A stretch of 64,000 bases of DNA from CAYUHJ01 sp964444365. GTDB taxonomy: Bacteria; Planctomycetota; Planctomycetia; Gemmatales; Gemmataceae. Made by a program: the position numbers and the translations under genes. The notes beneath the pieces were generated by a model. It searched no databases and was not told the DNA's origin. It was given only the letters and a program-made list of their open reading frames with translations. The DNA lies in assembly GCA_964444365.1 (NCBI GenBank), contig CAYUHJ010000009.1, forward strand, positions 22,593 through 86,592. Direction: 5' to 3'. Within the stretch, counting starts at the first letter, position 1; each line of letters opens with the position of its first letter. This document shows, piece after piece, positions 8,818 to 17,918 of the stretch.

Positions 8818-10188
8818 TTATAGCAACTCGTCGATCGGCTCCGGGTCGTCCAGGACCGGCACCGGCCGGCCGCTCGGATCCAGCAGTTGCAGCTTCGGGT
8901 CGATGCCGAGCACCTTGTACACCGTGGCGTGAATGTTCGACGGCGTCACCGGGCGGGATTTCGGGGCCGTTCCCTTGCTGTCCGTCGAGCCGACGATCTG
9001 CCCGCCCTTCACACCGCCACCGCCCATCAGGCAGAACATCGCGTCCCCCCAGTGGTCGCGGCCGGGGGTGCCCATGCTGCCGGCGGGTCCGCCGTTGCCG
9101 CCGTCGTTCATCTTCGGCGTGCGGCCGAACTCCCCGCACAGCATCACCAGCGTCGTGTCGAGCAGCCCGCGGTCGGCCAGGTCCGTGAACAGCGTGGCAA
9201 CCAGCGCGTCCACCTGGGGGAGCAGCCGTTCGTAGCTCTTCTGCAAGTCCCAGTGGTGGTCCCACCCGCCGAGGTGAACCGTCACGAACGTGGACCCGGC
9301 TTCGACCAGCCGGCGGGCCAGCAGCGTCGCCTGCCCCCAGCCGTTGCGGCCGTACTGGTCGCGGAGTTTCGGGTCTTCCTTCCCCATGTCGAACGCCTTG
9401 CGGGCGACCGGGCCGGTGACGAAGTCGAACGCTTCCCCCGAGAACTTGTCCATCGCCTTCGTCGTCGGGTTGCCGTCGAAGCTGGACTTTTGCTTGTCGA
9501 AGTGCCGGAGCAGTGTCCGCCGGTCGTCGAGCTTGTCGAGCGTCAGCCCGGACGCGAGGTTGAGGTTCCGCACCTGGAAGTTCGCGGGGCTCGGGTCGCC
9601 GCTGGCGAACGGGTCGTGCTGCACGCCGAGCATGTGCCCGCCGAAGTAGCCGGGGGTCAGCCCGACGCTCGCGGAGTGCGGCGTGGCGACGTGCCCCGGC
9701 ATCCCCGCCACCCGCGGCCCGAATTCCCGGTTGACGATCGCCCCGATGCCGGGGAACTTTTGCGTGGTGTTCGCCCCGGACACGCCCATGTCCTTGGTCG
9801 TGATCATCCGGTGCGCGCCGGCGAAGTGGTCGCCGGTCCCGTGGTGGAGCGACCGCACGACCGAGAACTTGTCCGTAACCCGTGCCTGTTTCGGGTACAG
9901 CTCGGTGACATCGAACCCCGGGACCGCCGTGCGGATCGGCTTCCACAGCCCGCGGTACTCGGCCGGCGCGTCCGGCTTCATGTCGTACATGTCCATATGC
10001 CCCGGCCCGCCGTCGAGCCAGATCAGGATCACGGACGTGTTCTTTTTCTCCTTCCCGGACGCCTCGTTCGCGCGGAGGAGTTGCGGCAGGCCGACGCTCG
10101 CCAGCCCGGCGACGCCGAGTTGCAGGAAGCTGCGGCGATTCAGGCCGTCGCAGTACCGGCCCTGGGAACCGAGGTCGAGGCGGAACAT
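8818..10188 (-). CDS. DUF1501 Tat-exported protein
   Basis: 456-residue member of DUF1501, a planctomycete-rich family related to alkaline phosphatase/sulfatase folds, with no proven activity. The N-terminus has a Tat signal (NRRSFLQLGVAGLASVG). Family landmarks are IWLDGGPGHMDMYD near 57, VRSLHHGTGDHFAGAHRM near 108, LGGWDHHWDLQ near 300 and LCGEFGRTPKMN near 345. I start at the ATG at 10188 (MFRLDLG); the longer ORF is out of keeping with family length. It is divergent from the S46 peptidase gene. Confidence 0.9.
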   Translation of the reverse strand: MFRLDLGSQGRYCDGLNRRSFLQLGVAGLASVGLPQLLRANEASGKEKKNTSVILIWLDGGPGHMDMYDMKPDAPAEYRGLWKPIRTAVPGFDVTELYPKQARVTDKFSVVRSLHHGTGDHFAGAHRMITTKDMGVSGANTTQKFPGIGAIVNREFGPRVAGMPGHVATPHSASVGLTPGYFGGHMLGVQHDPFASGDPSPANFQVRNLNLASGLTLDKLDDRRTLLRHFDKQKSSFDGNPTTKAMDKFSGEAFDFVTGPVARKAFDMGKEDPKLRDQYGRNGWGQATLLARRLVEAGSTFVTVHLGGWDHHWDLQKSYERLLPQVDALVATLFTDLADRGLLDTTLVMLCGEFGRTPKMNDGGNGGPAGSMGTPGRDHWGDAMFCLMGGGGVKGGQIVGSTDSKGTAPKSRPVTPSNIHATVYKVLGIDPKLQLLDPSGRPVPVLDDPEPIDELL

Positions 10189-10266
10189 GGCGGGATCCTG
10201 GGAGGGGACGAGTCGGCGGACTGGTACTGTCGCACACCACCGGCCGGGGGTCAAGCGACTGCTTCC

Positions 10267-10295
10267 TTGACACTTCGCCCCGGTCCTCGTCGAAT
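10267..10295 (+). promoter_or_regulatory. Candidate sigma-70 promoter of the S46 peptidase gene
   Basis: TTGACA at 10267-10272 is followed after 17 bp by TCGAAT at 10290-10295. The -35 match is perfect and the -10 match weak. It lies in the divergent gap between the DUF1501 and S46 genes, 32 bp before the S46 start. Confidence 0.35.
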
Positions 10296-10327
10296 AACCA
10301 CATCCCTTCTCACACCGGAACCCCACG

Positions 10328-12385
10328 ATGCGAACCGCCCTCGCGATCCTGCTCCTCGCCGGAGGCCCGGCCATGACCGCCCTGTCCGACGAAGGCATGT
10401 GGCTGCCCAACGACCCGCCGCGGGAGCTGCTGACAAAGAAGTACGACTTCGACCTGACGGACGCCTGGCTCGACCGGGCCACGCACGGGTCCGTCCGCTT
10501 CAACAACGGCGGGTCCGGCGGGTTCGTCTCCGCGGACGGGCTGATCGTCACGAACCACCACATCGCCGCGGATGCGTTGCAAAAGCTCTCCGGCCCTGGC
10601 AAAGACCTGTTCGCGGACGGGTTTGTCGCCAAGACGCGGGCGGACGAACTGAAATGCCCCGACCTGGAACTGAACGTGTTGCAGTCGATCGAGGACGTGA
10701 CCGCACGGGTGAACGCGGCCGTGAAGGACGGCATGAAACCGGCCGAGGCGTTCGCGGCCCGGCGGGCGGTCATGGGCGAGATCGAGAGCGAGTCGCTGAA
10801 AAAGACGGGGCTGCGGTCGGACATCGTCACGCTCTACAACGGCGGGGCGTACCACCTCTACCGCTACAAGAAGTACACCGACATCCGCCTCGTGTTCGCC
10901 CCGGAGGCGGGTATCGCGGCGTTCGGCGGGGACGTGGACAACTTCGAGTACCCCCGGCACGGGCTCGACGTGGCGTTCTTCCGGGCCTACGAGAAGGGCG
11001 AACCCGCGAAGGTGACTCACTTCTTCAAGTGGAGCGAAACCGGCCCGGCGGAGAACGACCTCGTCTTCGTCACCGGCCACCCCGGCACGACGCAACGGCT
11101 GGAAACCCTCGCGAAATTGAAGCACCGCCGGGACGCGACGCTGCCGTACACGCTGTATCGGCTTCGCACCCTGGAAGCGGCCCTGACGCAGTATTCCGAG
11201 GCCGACCCCGAGCAACGCCGCCAGGCCGCGACGGACCTGCACCGCGTCGCGAATGCGCGGAAGGCGTTCAGCGGGCAGCTGCAGGGGTTGCTCGACCCCA
11301 AGATTCTCGCGCAGAAGACCGACGGGGAGGACGCCATCGCCACCCGCCTCCAGGACGCGAAAGCCTACCGGGAGGCGGTCGACAAAGTGACGGCGGTGCA
11401 GAAAACGTTCCGCCCCTTCGAACGGGAGTACGCCCTGCTCGAACGCGGCGATGCGTTCTTCACGGATTTCCTGCCGATCGCCCGGCACCTGGTGCGGCTC
11501 GGTGACGAACTCCCGAAGAAGTCCCCGGACCGGCTGCGGGAATACCGCGAATCGAACCTCGAATCGCTGAAATTCCAGCTCTTCAGCCCCGCGCCGATCT
11601 ACCCGGACCTGGAGCGGGCCAAGCTCACCGCGTCGCTCACGTTCCTCGCCGAGAACCTGGGCGGCGAACACCCGCTGGTCGTGGCGGTCCTCGCCGGGAA
11701 GAACCCCGCCAACCGCGCCGCGGAACTGATCGCGGGGACCAAACTCGCGAACGTCGACGAACGCAAGAAGCTGTTCGACGGCGGCAAAACTGCCGTGGAC
11801 GCCAGCACGGACACGATGATCGTGCTTGCCCGCACCGTCGACGCCGAAGCCCGAAAGCTCCGCAAACGCTACGAGGAAGAAGTCGAGGAACCCGAACGCC
11901 AGGCCTACGCCGAGATCGCGAAAGCCCGCTTCGCCGCCTTCGGCAAGACCATCGCCCCGGACGCGACATTCACCCTCCGCCTCGCGTTCGGCACCGCCAA
12001 GGGGTACGAAGTGGACGGTAAAACACTGCCGTTCCACACCACGTTCGGCAGCGCCTTCGAGAAGGCCACCAAGCTCGGCCACCGCGACCCGTTCGACTTG
12101 CCAAAGCGGTGGAAAGACGGCAAGGACAAGCTCGACCTGACGACGCCGTTCGACTTCGTCAGCACGGCGGACACGATCGGCGGCAACAGCGGCTCGCCGG
12201 TCCTCAACCGCGCCGGCGAACTCGTCGGCATCAACTTCGACCGCAACCGCCACGGCCTGGTGCGGAACTTCGTCTACACCGACGTGCAAGCCCGCCACAT
12301 CGCCGTGCATTCGCGAGCGGTGTTGGAGGCGCTGCGAAAGCTGTACGACGCCGAACCGCTGGTGAAGGAACTGACCGGGAAGTGA
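10328..12385 (+). CDS. S46-family dipeptidyl peptidase (DPP7/DPP11-like)
   Basis: 685-residue exported serine peptidase that should remove dipeptides from peptide N-termini in the periplasm. A signal peptide covers residues 1-20. S46 catalytic features are present: GFVSADGLIVTNHH near 65 (His), GGDVDNFEYPRHGLD near 200 (Asp), and GGNSGSPVLN near 620 (Ser). VTGHPGTTQR and NFDRNRHGLVRNF are further family motifs. These enzymes feed peptide catabolism in Bacteroidetes and some environmental bacteria. The residue that sets substrate charge preference cannot be placed with confidence here. A phosphatase gene follows 11 bp downstream. Confidence 0.92.
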   Translation: MRTALAILLLAGGPAMTALSDEGMWLPNDPPRELLTKKYDFDLTDAWLDRATHGSVRFNNGGSGGFVSADGLIVTNHHIAADALQKLSGPGKDLFADGFVAKTRADELKCPDLELNVLQSIEDVTARVNAAVKDGMKPAEAFAARRAVMGEIESESLKKTGLRSDIVTLYNGGAYHLYRYKKYTDIRLVFAPEAGIAAFGGDVDNFEYPRHGLDVAFFRAYEKGEPAKVTHFFKWSETGPAENDLVFVTGHPGTTQRLETLAKLKHRRDATLPYTLYRLRTLEAALTQYSEADPEQRRQAATDLHRVANARKAFSGQLQGLLDPKILAQKTDGEDAIATRLQDAKAYREAVDKVTAVQKTFRPFEREYALLERGDAFFTDFLPIARHLVRLGDELPKKSPDRLREYRESNLESLKFQLFSPAPIYPDLERAKLTASLTFLAENLGGEHPLVVAVLAGKNPANRAAELIAGTKLANVDERKKLFDGGKTAVDASTDTMIVLARTVDAEARKLRKRYEEEVEEPERQAYAEIAKARFAAFGKTIAPDATFTLRLAFGTAKGYEVDGKTLPFHTTFGSAFEKATKLGHRDPFDLPKRWKDGKDKLDLTTPFDFVSTADTIGGNSGSPVLNRAGELVGINFDRNRHGLVRNFVYTDVQARHIAVHSRAVLEALRKLYDAEPLVKELTGK

Positions 12386-12396
12386 GTGACACCCCC

Positions 12397-12930
12397 ATGT
12401 CACGGCTCTCGTTTCGCAGAGCACTGACGGCCTTCGTCGCGGTACTGGCCGTGGCATGGGCGGCGAACGTCGCTGTCGATTACGCCATCGCGGAGCCGCC
12501 GAACTACAGCCAGATCGAACCGGGGTTGTACCTCGGCGGGTCGGTTCCGCGACCGCCGCGGGGGGTGACAGCGGTGCTGAACCTCTGCGAAGTCGAAGAC
12601 CGGTACACGGCCGAGGTTCACTCCTGGCAACCGATCGCTGACGCTGCCCCCGCGCCCGACCTTGCATGGCTGCGTCGTCAGGTGGACTTCGTCCGCGAGC
12701 ACCGCACGGCGGGGCGGGCAATGTTCGTCCACTGCCACGCGGGGGTCAGTCGGAGTGCGATGGTCACGGCCGCATTCCTCATGGCCGACCGCGGGCTGAC
12801 GCGGGACGAGGCCCTGCGGCGTCTCCGCGAAGTTCGACCCCAGGTTCGCCCCAACCCGGCATTCATGGAACGGCTTACGGAATGGGAGAGGGAACTTCGC
12901 TCGGCCCCGTCGCGAGCCTGTCGAACTTGA
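12397..12930 (+). CDS. Membrane-anchored dual-specificity phosphatase-like protein
   Basis: 177 residues with an N-terminal hydrophobic segment (about 8-28, anchor or signal) and a dual-specificity phosphatase domain. The P-loop is HCHAGVSRSA near 116, and the general-acid region may lie in EVEDRY. It resembles small atypical DSPs that remove phosphate from Ser/Thr/Tyr or from phosphorylated sugars. The ATG at 12397 was chosen because the larger ORF overlaps the S46 gene. Likely co-transcribed with the S46 peptidase. With four Hanks kinases in the window it is a possible opposing enzyme, but this is not shown. Confidence 0.85.
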   Translation: MSRLSFRRALTAFVAVLAVAWAANVAVDYAIAEPPNYSQIEPGLYLGGSVPRPPRGVTAVLNLCEVEDRYTAEVHSWQPIADAAPAPDLAWLRRQVDFVREHRTAGRAMFVHCHAGVSRSAMVTAAFLMADRGLTRDEALRRLREVRPQVRPNPAFMERLTEWERELRSAPSRACRT

Positions 12931-13054
12931 CGATTCCGCTTCGAGACTTGCAACGGCCCGAACTTCGGGTAAACTTCGAATTGCCTCCCGGTCCGCTTCC
13001 GCGGACGACTGTTGATCACGCTGCCCCGCCTTCCCCGCCGACACGGGTTCCCCG

Positions 13055-15688
13055 ATGCGCCACCTCGCCTGGATCGTCACGGCCGTCGTGTTCGCTCCCA
13101 CCGCATCCCGTGCGGCCGGGCCGGACGCGAAGGCGGTGGAATTCTTCGAGTCGAAGATTCGCCCGGTGCTGGTCGAGCAGTGCTACTCCTGCCACTCCGC
13201 GGACGCCGAGGGGAAGAAGAAACTCAAGGGGGGCTTGAAGCTCGACACCGCGGCGGCCGTCCTCAAGGGCGGCGACTCGGGGCCGGCCGTCGTGCCGGGG
13301 AAGCCGAAGGACAGTCTGCTCGTCAAGGCGCTGCACGCCAGCAACGACGTTTCGCTGATGCCGCCGAAGGGGAAGTTGGCCGCGAACGTGATCGCCGACT
13401 TCGAGGCGTGGATCGCCACCGGGGCCGCCGACCCGCGGACCGACGGCGGGGCCACCGCGAAGGCGGGCATCGACATCGAAAAGGGCCGGCAACACTGGGC
13501 CTTCCAGCCGCCGAAGAAGGCGACTCCGCCCGCGAACGCCGGCAAGACTGACCTCGACAAGTTCGTCCTCGCGAAACTCGCCGAGAAGGGGCTGACCCCC
13601 GCGAAGCCCGCCGACAAGCGGACAATCCTGCGGCGCGTCTACTTCGACCTGATCGGGTTGCCGCCGACACCGGACGAGGTGGAAGCGTTCGAGAAGAACC
13701 CGTCGCCGACCGCCCTCGCGGACGTTGTGAATGAACTGCTCAAGTCACCCCGTTACGGCGAACGCTGGGCACGGCACTGGCTCGACGTGGCCCGGTACGC
13801 CGAGGACCAGGCCCACACGTTCGGCGTGAAGCCGTACTCGAACGCCTGGCAGTACCGCGACTGGGTCATCGCCGCCCTGAACGCGGACACGCCCTACGAC
13901 CAGTTCCTGAAGCTGCAACTCGCCGGCGACCTGATGCCGGAATCGGCCGGCGACCCGTTCACCCGCCTCGCCGGGCTAGGCCTGCTCGGGCTCGGGGCGC
14001 AGTATTACGGCGGCAACCCGACCGCCCGGGCCGACGAACTCGACGACAAACTCGACACCGTCACCCGCGGGATGCTCGGCGTCACGGTGGCGTGTGCCCG
14101 CTGCCACGACCACAAGTTCGACCCGATCCCGACCCGCGATTATTACTCCCTCGCCGGCATCTTCAACGGCGGCAAGATGGCGGAAGCCCCGCTCGCTCCC
14201 GAGGACATCGTCAAGAAGTACGACGACGCCCAGAAGAAGGTCAAGGAGCAGGACGACAAGGTGAAGGCGTGGCTGACCGAGAAGGCGAAGGCCGCCGGCG
14301 AGGCGGAGGTCGCCCGCACCGCGAAGTACCTGACGGCCGTTCGCAAGATGCGCGAGCCGGGGGCGAAACCGGACAAGATCGCCGCCGAGGAGCAGCTCGA
14401 CCGGCGGTTCCTGGAGAAGTGGGCCAAGTTCCTCGACCCGAAGAACGCCCCGAAACTGCCGCCGATGATGAAGGCCCTCGCCGACGCCCCCGCGCAGGAA
14501 GTTCCGACGAAAGCGGGCGAGTTCCAGGCCGCGCTGGCATCCGCAATCGAGGCGGTGAAGAAGCCGAAGCCGCCGAAGGAGCAAGTCGAGTTGGTGAAGG
14601 CGATCCTTCAAGACCAGAACGGCCCGCTATTCGTGAAGCCGGAGGAAGTGGAAAAGGCACTGCCGAAGCCGGACTCGGAAACCCTCGCCGGGATGAAAAA
14701 GGAACTCGACGAGCGCAAGAAGGCGTCGCCGCCGATGTACCCCGTCGCGCACGTCATGAAGGGCGGCGGCACCGCGATGAAAGTCTTCGTCCGCGGCAAC
14801 CCGGCCAAGCTCGGCGAGCCGGCCCCGAAGCGCTTCCTGCAAGTGCTCTCGCCCAGTGGTTCCGCCGACCCGAAGGAGTTCACCCGCCTCGACCTCGCGA
14901 ACGCGATCGGCTCGAAGGACAACCCGCTGACGGCCCGCGTGATCGTGAACCGCGTCTGGGCGCAGCACTTCGGCCGGGGGATCGTCGGCACGCCGAGCAA
15001 CTTTGGCAAGCTCGGCGATACGCCGACACACCCGGAACTGCTCGATTATCTCGCCGTGAAGTTCATGGAGAACGGCTGGTCGCTGAAGTGGCTGCACCGC
15101 GAGATTCTGCTGTCCGGCACCTACCAGATGGCGAGCGCCGGCGACGCGGCCAATGCCGAGAAAGATGGCGACAACGCCTACCTCTGGCGGCAGAACCGTC
15201 GCCGGCTGGAAGTCGAACCGTGGCGGGATTCGCTGCTCGCGGTGTCCGGCAAACTCGACCTTACGACCGGCGGGCCGACGACCGACCTCCGCAACTCTGG
15301 CAACGCCCGCCGCACCGTCTACGGCAAGATCAGCCGGCACGAACTCGACGGGTTGCTGCGGCTGTTCGACTTCCCCGACGCGAACGTGACCGCCGACAAG
15401 CGGACGCTGACGACGGTCCCCCAGCAGCAACTCTTCGCGATGAACAGCGAGTTCATGGTGACGCAAGCGAAGGCGTTCACCGCCCGCGTGGCGAAGCTCG
15501 GCAAGACCGAGGACGAGAAGATCGTCGCCGCGTACCGCCTCGCCTTCGGCCGCAAACCGAGCGACGAGGAAGTGTCCGTAGGCCGCCAATTCGTGGCGTT
15601 GCCGAACGACGCGAAGGACAAGCTGACGCGCTGGGAGCAGTATTCGCAAGTGCTCCTCGCGGCGAACGAGTTCCTGTACGTGGATTGA
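13055..15688 (+). CDS. Planctomycete cytochrome c / DUF1549 / DUF1553 protein
   Basis: 877-residue exported protein with the standard planctomycete order. A signal peptide covers residues 1-20. A PSCyt1 cytochrome domain follows, with haem site CYSCHS near 46 and its GGLKLD and MPPKGKL motifs. DUF1549 spans about 165-370 (LIGLPPTPDEVEAF, ARHWLDVARYAEDQ, CARCHDHKFDPIP, itself a second CXXCH). A charged helical stretch fills about 385-560, and DUF1553 occupies about 610-870 (LARIVNRVW-type core TARVIVNRVWAQHFG, QQLFAMNSEF). Such genes are usually paired with a DUF1501 gene; here that partner is displaced by an inserted segment and starts at 16493. Electron-transfer or degradative roles are suggested in the literature but unproven. 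Confidence 0.93.
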   Translation: MRHLAWIVTAVVFAPTASRAAGPDAKAVEFFESKIRPVLVEQCYSCHSADAEGKKKLKGGLKLDTAAAVLKGGDSGPAVVPGKPKDSLLVKALHASNDVSLMPPKGKLAANVIADFEAWIATGAADPRTDGGATAKAGIDIEKGRQHWAFQPPKKATPPANAGKTDLDKFVLAKLAEKGLTPAKPADKRTILRRVYFDLIGLPPTPDEVEAFEKNPSPTALADVVNELLKSPRYGERWARHWLDVARYAEDQAHTFGVKPYSNAWQYRDWVIAALNADTPYDQFLKLQLAGDLMPESAGDPFTRLAGLGLLGLGAQYYGGNPTARADELDDKLDTVTRGMLGVTVACARCHDHKFDPIPTRDYYSLAGIFNGGKMAEAPLAPEDIVKKYDDAQKKVKEQDDKVKAWLTEKAKAAGEAEVARTAKYLTAVRKMREPGAKPDKIAAEEQLDRRFLEKWAKFLDPKNAPKLPPMMKALADAPAQEVPTKAGEFQAALASAIEAVKKPKPPKEQVELVKAILQDQNGPLFVKPEEVEKALPKPDSETLAGMKKELDERKKASPPMYPVAHVMKGGGTAMKVFVRGNPAKLGEPAPKRFLQVLSPSGSADPKEFTRLDLANAIGSKDNPLTARVIVNRVWAQHFGRGIVGTPSNFGKLGDTPTHPELLDYLAVKFMENGWSLKWLHREILLSGTYQMASAGDAANAEKDGDNAYLWRQNRRRLEVEPWRDSLLAVSGKLDLTTGGPTTDLRNSGNARRTVYGKISRHELDGLLRLFDFPDANVTADKRTLTTVPQQQLFAMNSEFMVTQAKAFTARVAKLGKTEDEKIVAAYRLAFGRKPSDEEVSVGRQFVALPNDAKDKLTRWEQYSQVLLAANEFLYVD

Positions 15689-15705
15689 TGGAGTAAACTG
15701 GCACC

Positions 15706-15881
15706 ATGATCCGCATTACCTTCCCAACACCCGAAGCGAAGCGAGCCGCGCTCGGCAGCTTGCCGGGCGTTTCAGCTTCAAGAGTTTCGCCACCGGCGAA
15801 ATGCTGGTGCCTGAAGAGGCGCTGGCATTTCTCGCCGTTGAGGGAGTTTCTTTCACCGTCGAGGGGCTAGTTGATTTGTAG
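15706..15881 (+). pseudogene. Small ORF with a one-base frameshift
   Basis: The frame opens MIRITFPTPEAKRAALGSLPG and, after a missing G in the run near 15766-15769, continues in another frame as RFSFKSFATGEMLVPEEALA and on to VEGLVDL with a TAG at 15881. Joined, this gives a sensible 58-residue protein; unjoined, the first frame degenerates into Arg/Ser/Pro-rich noise. I do not recognise the family. Either a real frameshift mutation or a sequencing error in a G run explains it; the window also contains an N gap, so an error is plausible. Confidence 0.6.
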
Positions 15882-15912
15882 GTCGGGTCGAGCTTCGAGG
15901 CCCGACCTACAA
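15876..15912. repeat. REP-like palindrome
   Basis: Twelve-base perfect arms (TTGTAGGTCGGG and CCCGACCTACAA) flank a loop holding the inner palindrome TCGAGCTTCGA. It begins inside the stop region of the frameshifted ORF and could act as a transcription terminator, but the sequence is close to the elements at 43660-43753 (shared GGTCGAGC and TTCG cores), so it is better seen as a REP-type repeat. Confidence 0.75.
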
Positions 15913-15947
15913 GAGTGAAAATTCGATCAATTATGTTGGGCTATGTC

Positions 15948-16496
15948 ATGCGAATCTTGGTCTACAAACGAACCCACAGTGGCGACCCAGACGCAAGAGG
16001 TTGCTTCGGCGCGTTTGATTGCATGGGTTCCGTGCGAAACCGAGCTTTTGAAGCGGTGATCGGTGTCGGTGGCCTTGGAGATGAAGCGATTTCCAACGAC
16101 ATCGCTGGTAAGGTAACTTGGATCGGAATCGGTCCACACAAACGCAACGTGAGTTCAAAACGCGGACCAGAAGTGTACTTCGATCACTTTCTATATCTCG
16201 GCACAGCTGGCGAGGATTTTGCCACTGCGGCACCAACACTCGCTCATCGAATCTACACCAACAAAATTCGTCACATTATGGATGGATTAAGTCCCGGCGA
16301 ATCGGCTGAAGCATTGACGCTTGTCGAGACCGCTCGGAATGCTCCACCCTCGCCGGGACTAGAGCAACTCAAACGTCGACGGAAAGCAGTAGTTCATTGC
16401 GTACCGACCATCCGTTCGACAACAGGAATCAAACTCGCTCAACGTCGCAAACGCATTTGCCGCCCCGCGAAATCACTAGCCGGAGATATCACATGA
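15948..16496 (+). CDS. Conserved hypothetical protein of atypical composition
   Basis: 182 residues starting MRILVYKRTHSGDPD. I recall similar uncharacterised proteins in diverse bacteria (core features: RTHSGDP, FDAVIGVGG-like AVIGVGGLG, WIGIGPHK, RGPEVYFDHFLYLG), but no domain function is known to me. Codon use is much richer in A/T than the surroundings (AAA, ATT, TCA, GCA codons), which suggests recent transfer. The ATG at 15948 is preferred over the upstream one at 15915, which lies next to the palindrome. The last 35 residues are basic and may be an extension. Its TGA overlaps the ATG of the DUF1501 gene (ATGA), so the two are now translationally linked. Confidence 0.75.
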   Translation: MRILVYKRTHSGDPDARGCFGAFDCMGSVRNRAFEAVIGVGGLGDEAISNDIAGKVTWIGIGPHKRNVSSKRGPEVYFDHFLYLGTAGEDFATAAPTLAHRIYTNKIRHIMDGLSPGESAEALTLVETARNAPPSPGLEQLKRRRKAVVHCVPTIRSTTGIKLAQRRKRICRPAKSLAGDIT

Positions 16497-17905
16497 CCCC
16501 CGCATTGCCGCTTGCTCTCGGCCCGAATGGGTTGCCGTTGAATCGCCGCGAGATGTTCCGCCGCGTCGGGGCGGGGCTCGGCAGCGTCGGGCTGGCGGGG
16601 GTGCTCGCGCAGGAAAGTCGCGCCGCGTCGGTGATCGCGAACCCGCTCGCGGAGAAGAAGTCGCACTTCGCGCCGAAGGCGAAGCACGTCATTCACCTGT
16701 TCATGAACGGCGGGCCGTCGCAGGTCGACACGTTTGACCCGAAGCCGGAACTCGACAAGCAGCACGGCACCCGCCCGGCCGCGGCGAACCTCAACACCGA
16801 ACGCAAGACCGGCAACCTGTACCGGTCGCCGTTCAAGTTCAAGAAGTACGGCCAGTCCGGGATCGAAGTCTCCGAACTGTTCGACGGCGTCGGAAAGCAC
16901 ATTGACGACATCTGCGTCATCCGCTCGATGCACGCCGACGTGCCGAACCACGAGCCGTCGCTGCTTCTGATGACGTGCGGCAACAGCCAGCCGATCCGGC
17001 CGAGCATGGGGTCGTGGCTCTGCTACGGCCTCGGCACGGAGAACCAGTCGCTGCCGGGGTTCGTGGTGCTCTGCCCCGGCAAGCCGGTCGTCGGCCCGCA
17101 ACTCTGGGCGAGTTCGTTCCTGCCCGGCATCTTTCAGGGCTGTCACATCCAGAACCTCGACCCGAAGCGCGTCGTCGAGCACATCAACAACCAGTTCGTG
17201 TCGAAGGACACGCAACGCCAGCAACTCGACTTGCTTCAGAAGTTGAACGGAATGCACCGCGACGCCCGCCCGGCGGACGCCAACCTCGACGCGCGGATTC
17301 AGTCGCTCGAAGTCGCGTTCCGGATGCAGACGGAAGCCCAGGAAGCGTTCGACCTCAACCGCGAACCGCAGAAAATCCGCGAGGAATACGGCAAGGGCTA
17401 CTTCGCCGATGCGTGCCTGTCCGCCCGCCGACTCGTCGAGCGCGGCGTTCGCACCGTCCAAGTTTTCTTTGGCGGCGGTCAACCCTGGGACGACCACGGC
17501 AACATCGAGGCCGGGCACCGCAACAAGGGGAAGGAAGCCGACAAGCCGATCGCGGCCCTCCTCGCGGACCTGAAGCGGACGGGGCTGCTCAAGGACACGC
17601 TCGTCGTCTGGGGCGGCGAGTTCGGCCGGACGCCGACTTCCGAAGGCGGCAACGGCCGGGACCACAACCACCTCGGGTTTACCGTCTGGATGGCCGGCGG
17701 CGGCGTGAAGGGTGGTATGGCTTACGGCAGCACCGACGACTTCGGCTTCGCCGCCGTGGACAAGAAGGTTCACGTCCACGACCTGCACGCGACGATCCTG
17801 CACCTGATGGGCCTGGACCACGAGAAGTTGACGTACCGCTACAGCGGCCGCGACTTCCGCCTGACCGACGTCCACGGCCGGGTGCTGACCGACATCATCG
17901 CGTGA
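16493..17905 (+). CDS. DUF1501 Tat-exported protein
   Basis: 470 residues. A Tat signal (NRREMFRRVGAGLGSVGLAG) at 16-45 is followed by the DUF1501 fold: LFMNGGPSQVDTFDPKPEL near 77, IRSMHADVPNHEPS near 145, FFGGGQPWDDHGNI near 325 and VWGGEFGRTPTSE near 370, and GRDHNHLGFTVWMAGGG. It is the expected partner of the cytochrome/DUF1549/DUF1553 gene at 13055. A GGAG ribosome site precedes the ATG. The family is thought to be periplasmic; catalytic activity is not established. Confidence 0.92.
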   Translation: MTPALPLALGPNGLPLNRREMFRRVGAGLGSVGLAGVLAQESRAASVIANPLAEKKSHFAPKAKHVIHLFMNGGPSQVDTFDPKPELDKQHGTRPAAANLNTERKTGNLYRSPFKFKKYGQSGIEVSELFDGVGKHIDDICVIRSMHADVPNHEPSLLLMTCGNSQPIRPSMGSWLCYGLGTENQSLPGFVVLCPGKPVVGPQLWASSFLPGIFQGCHIQNLDPKRVVEHINNQFVSKDTQRQQLDLLQKLNGMHRDARPADANLDARIQSLEVAFRMQTEAQEAFDLNREPQKIREEYGKGYFADACLSARRLVERGVRTVQVFFGGGQPWDDHGNIEAGHRNKGKEADKPIAALLADLKRTGLLKDTLVVWGGEFGRTPTSEGGNGRDHNHLGFTVWMAGGGVKGGMAYGSTDDFGFAAVDKKVHVHDLHATILHLMGLDHEKLTYRYSGRDFRLTDVHGRVLTDIIA

Positions 17906-17918
17906 CGAGACCTCCCCG

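Noticed and set aside
8887..11505. 872-residue plus-strand ORF
   Set aside because: Shadow of the DUF1501 gene that then runs into the S46 gene in a wrong frame; composition is Arg/Pro/Gly-rich with no motif.
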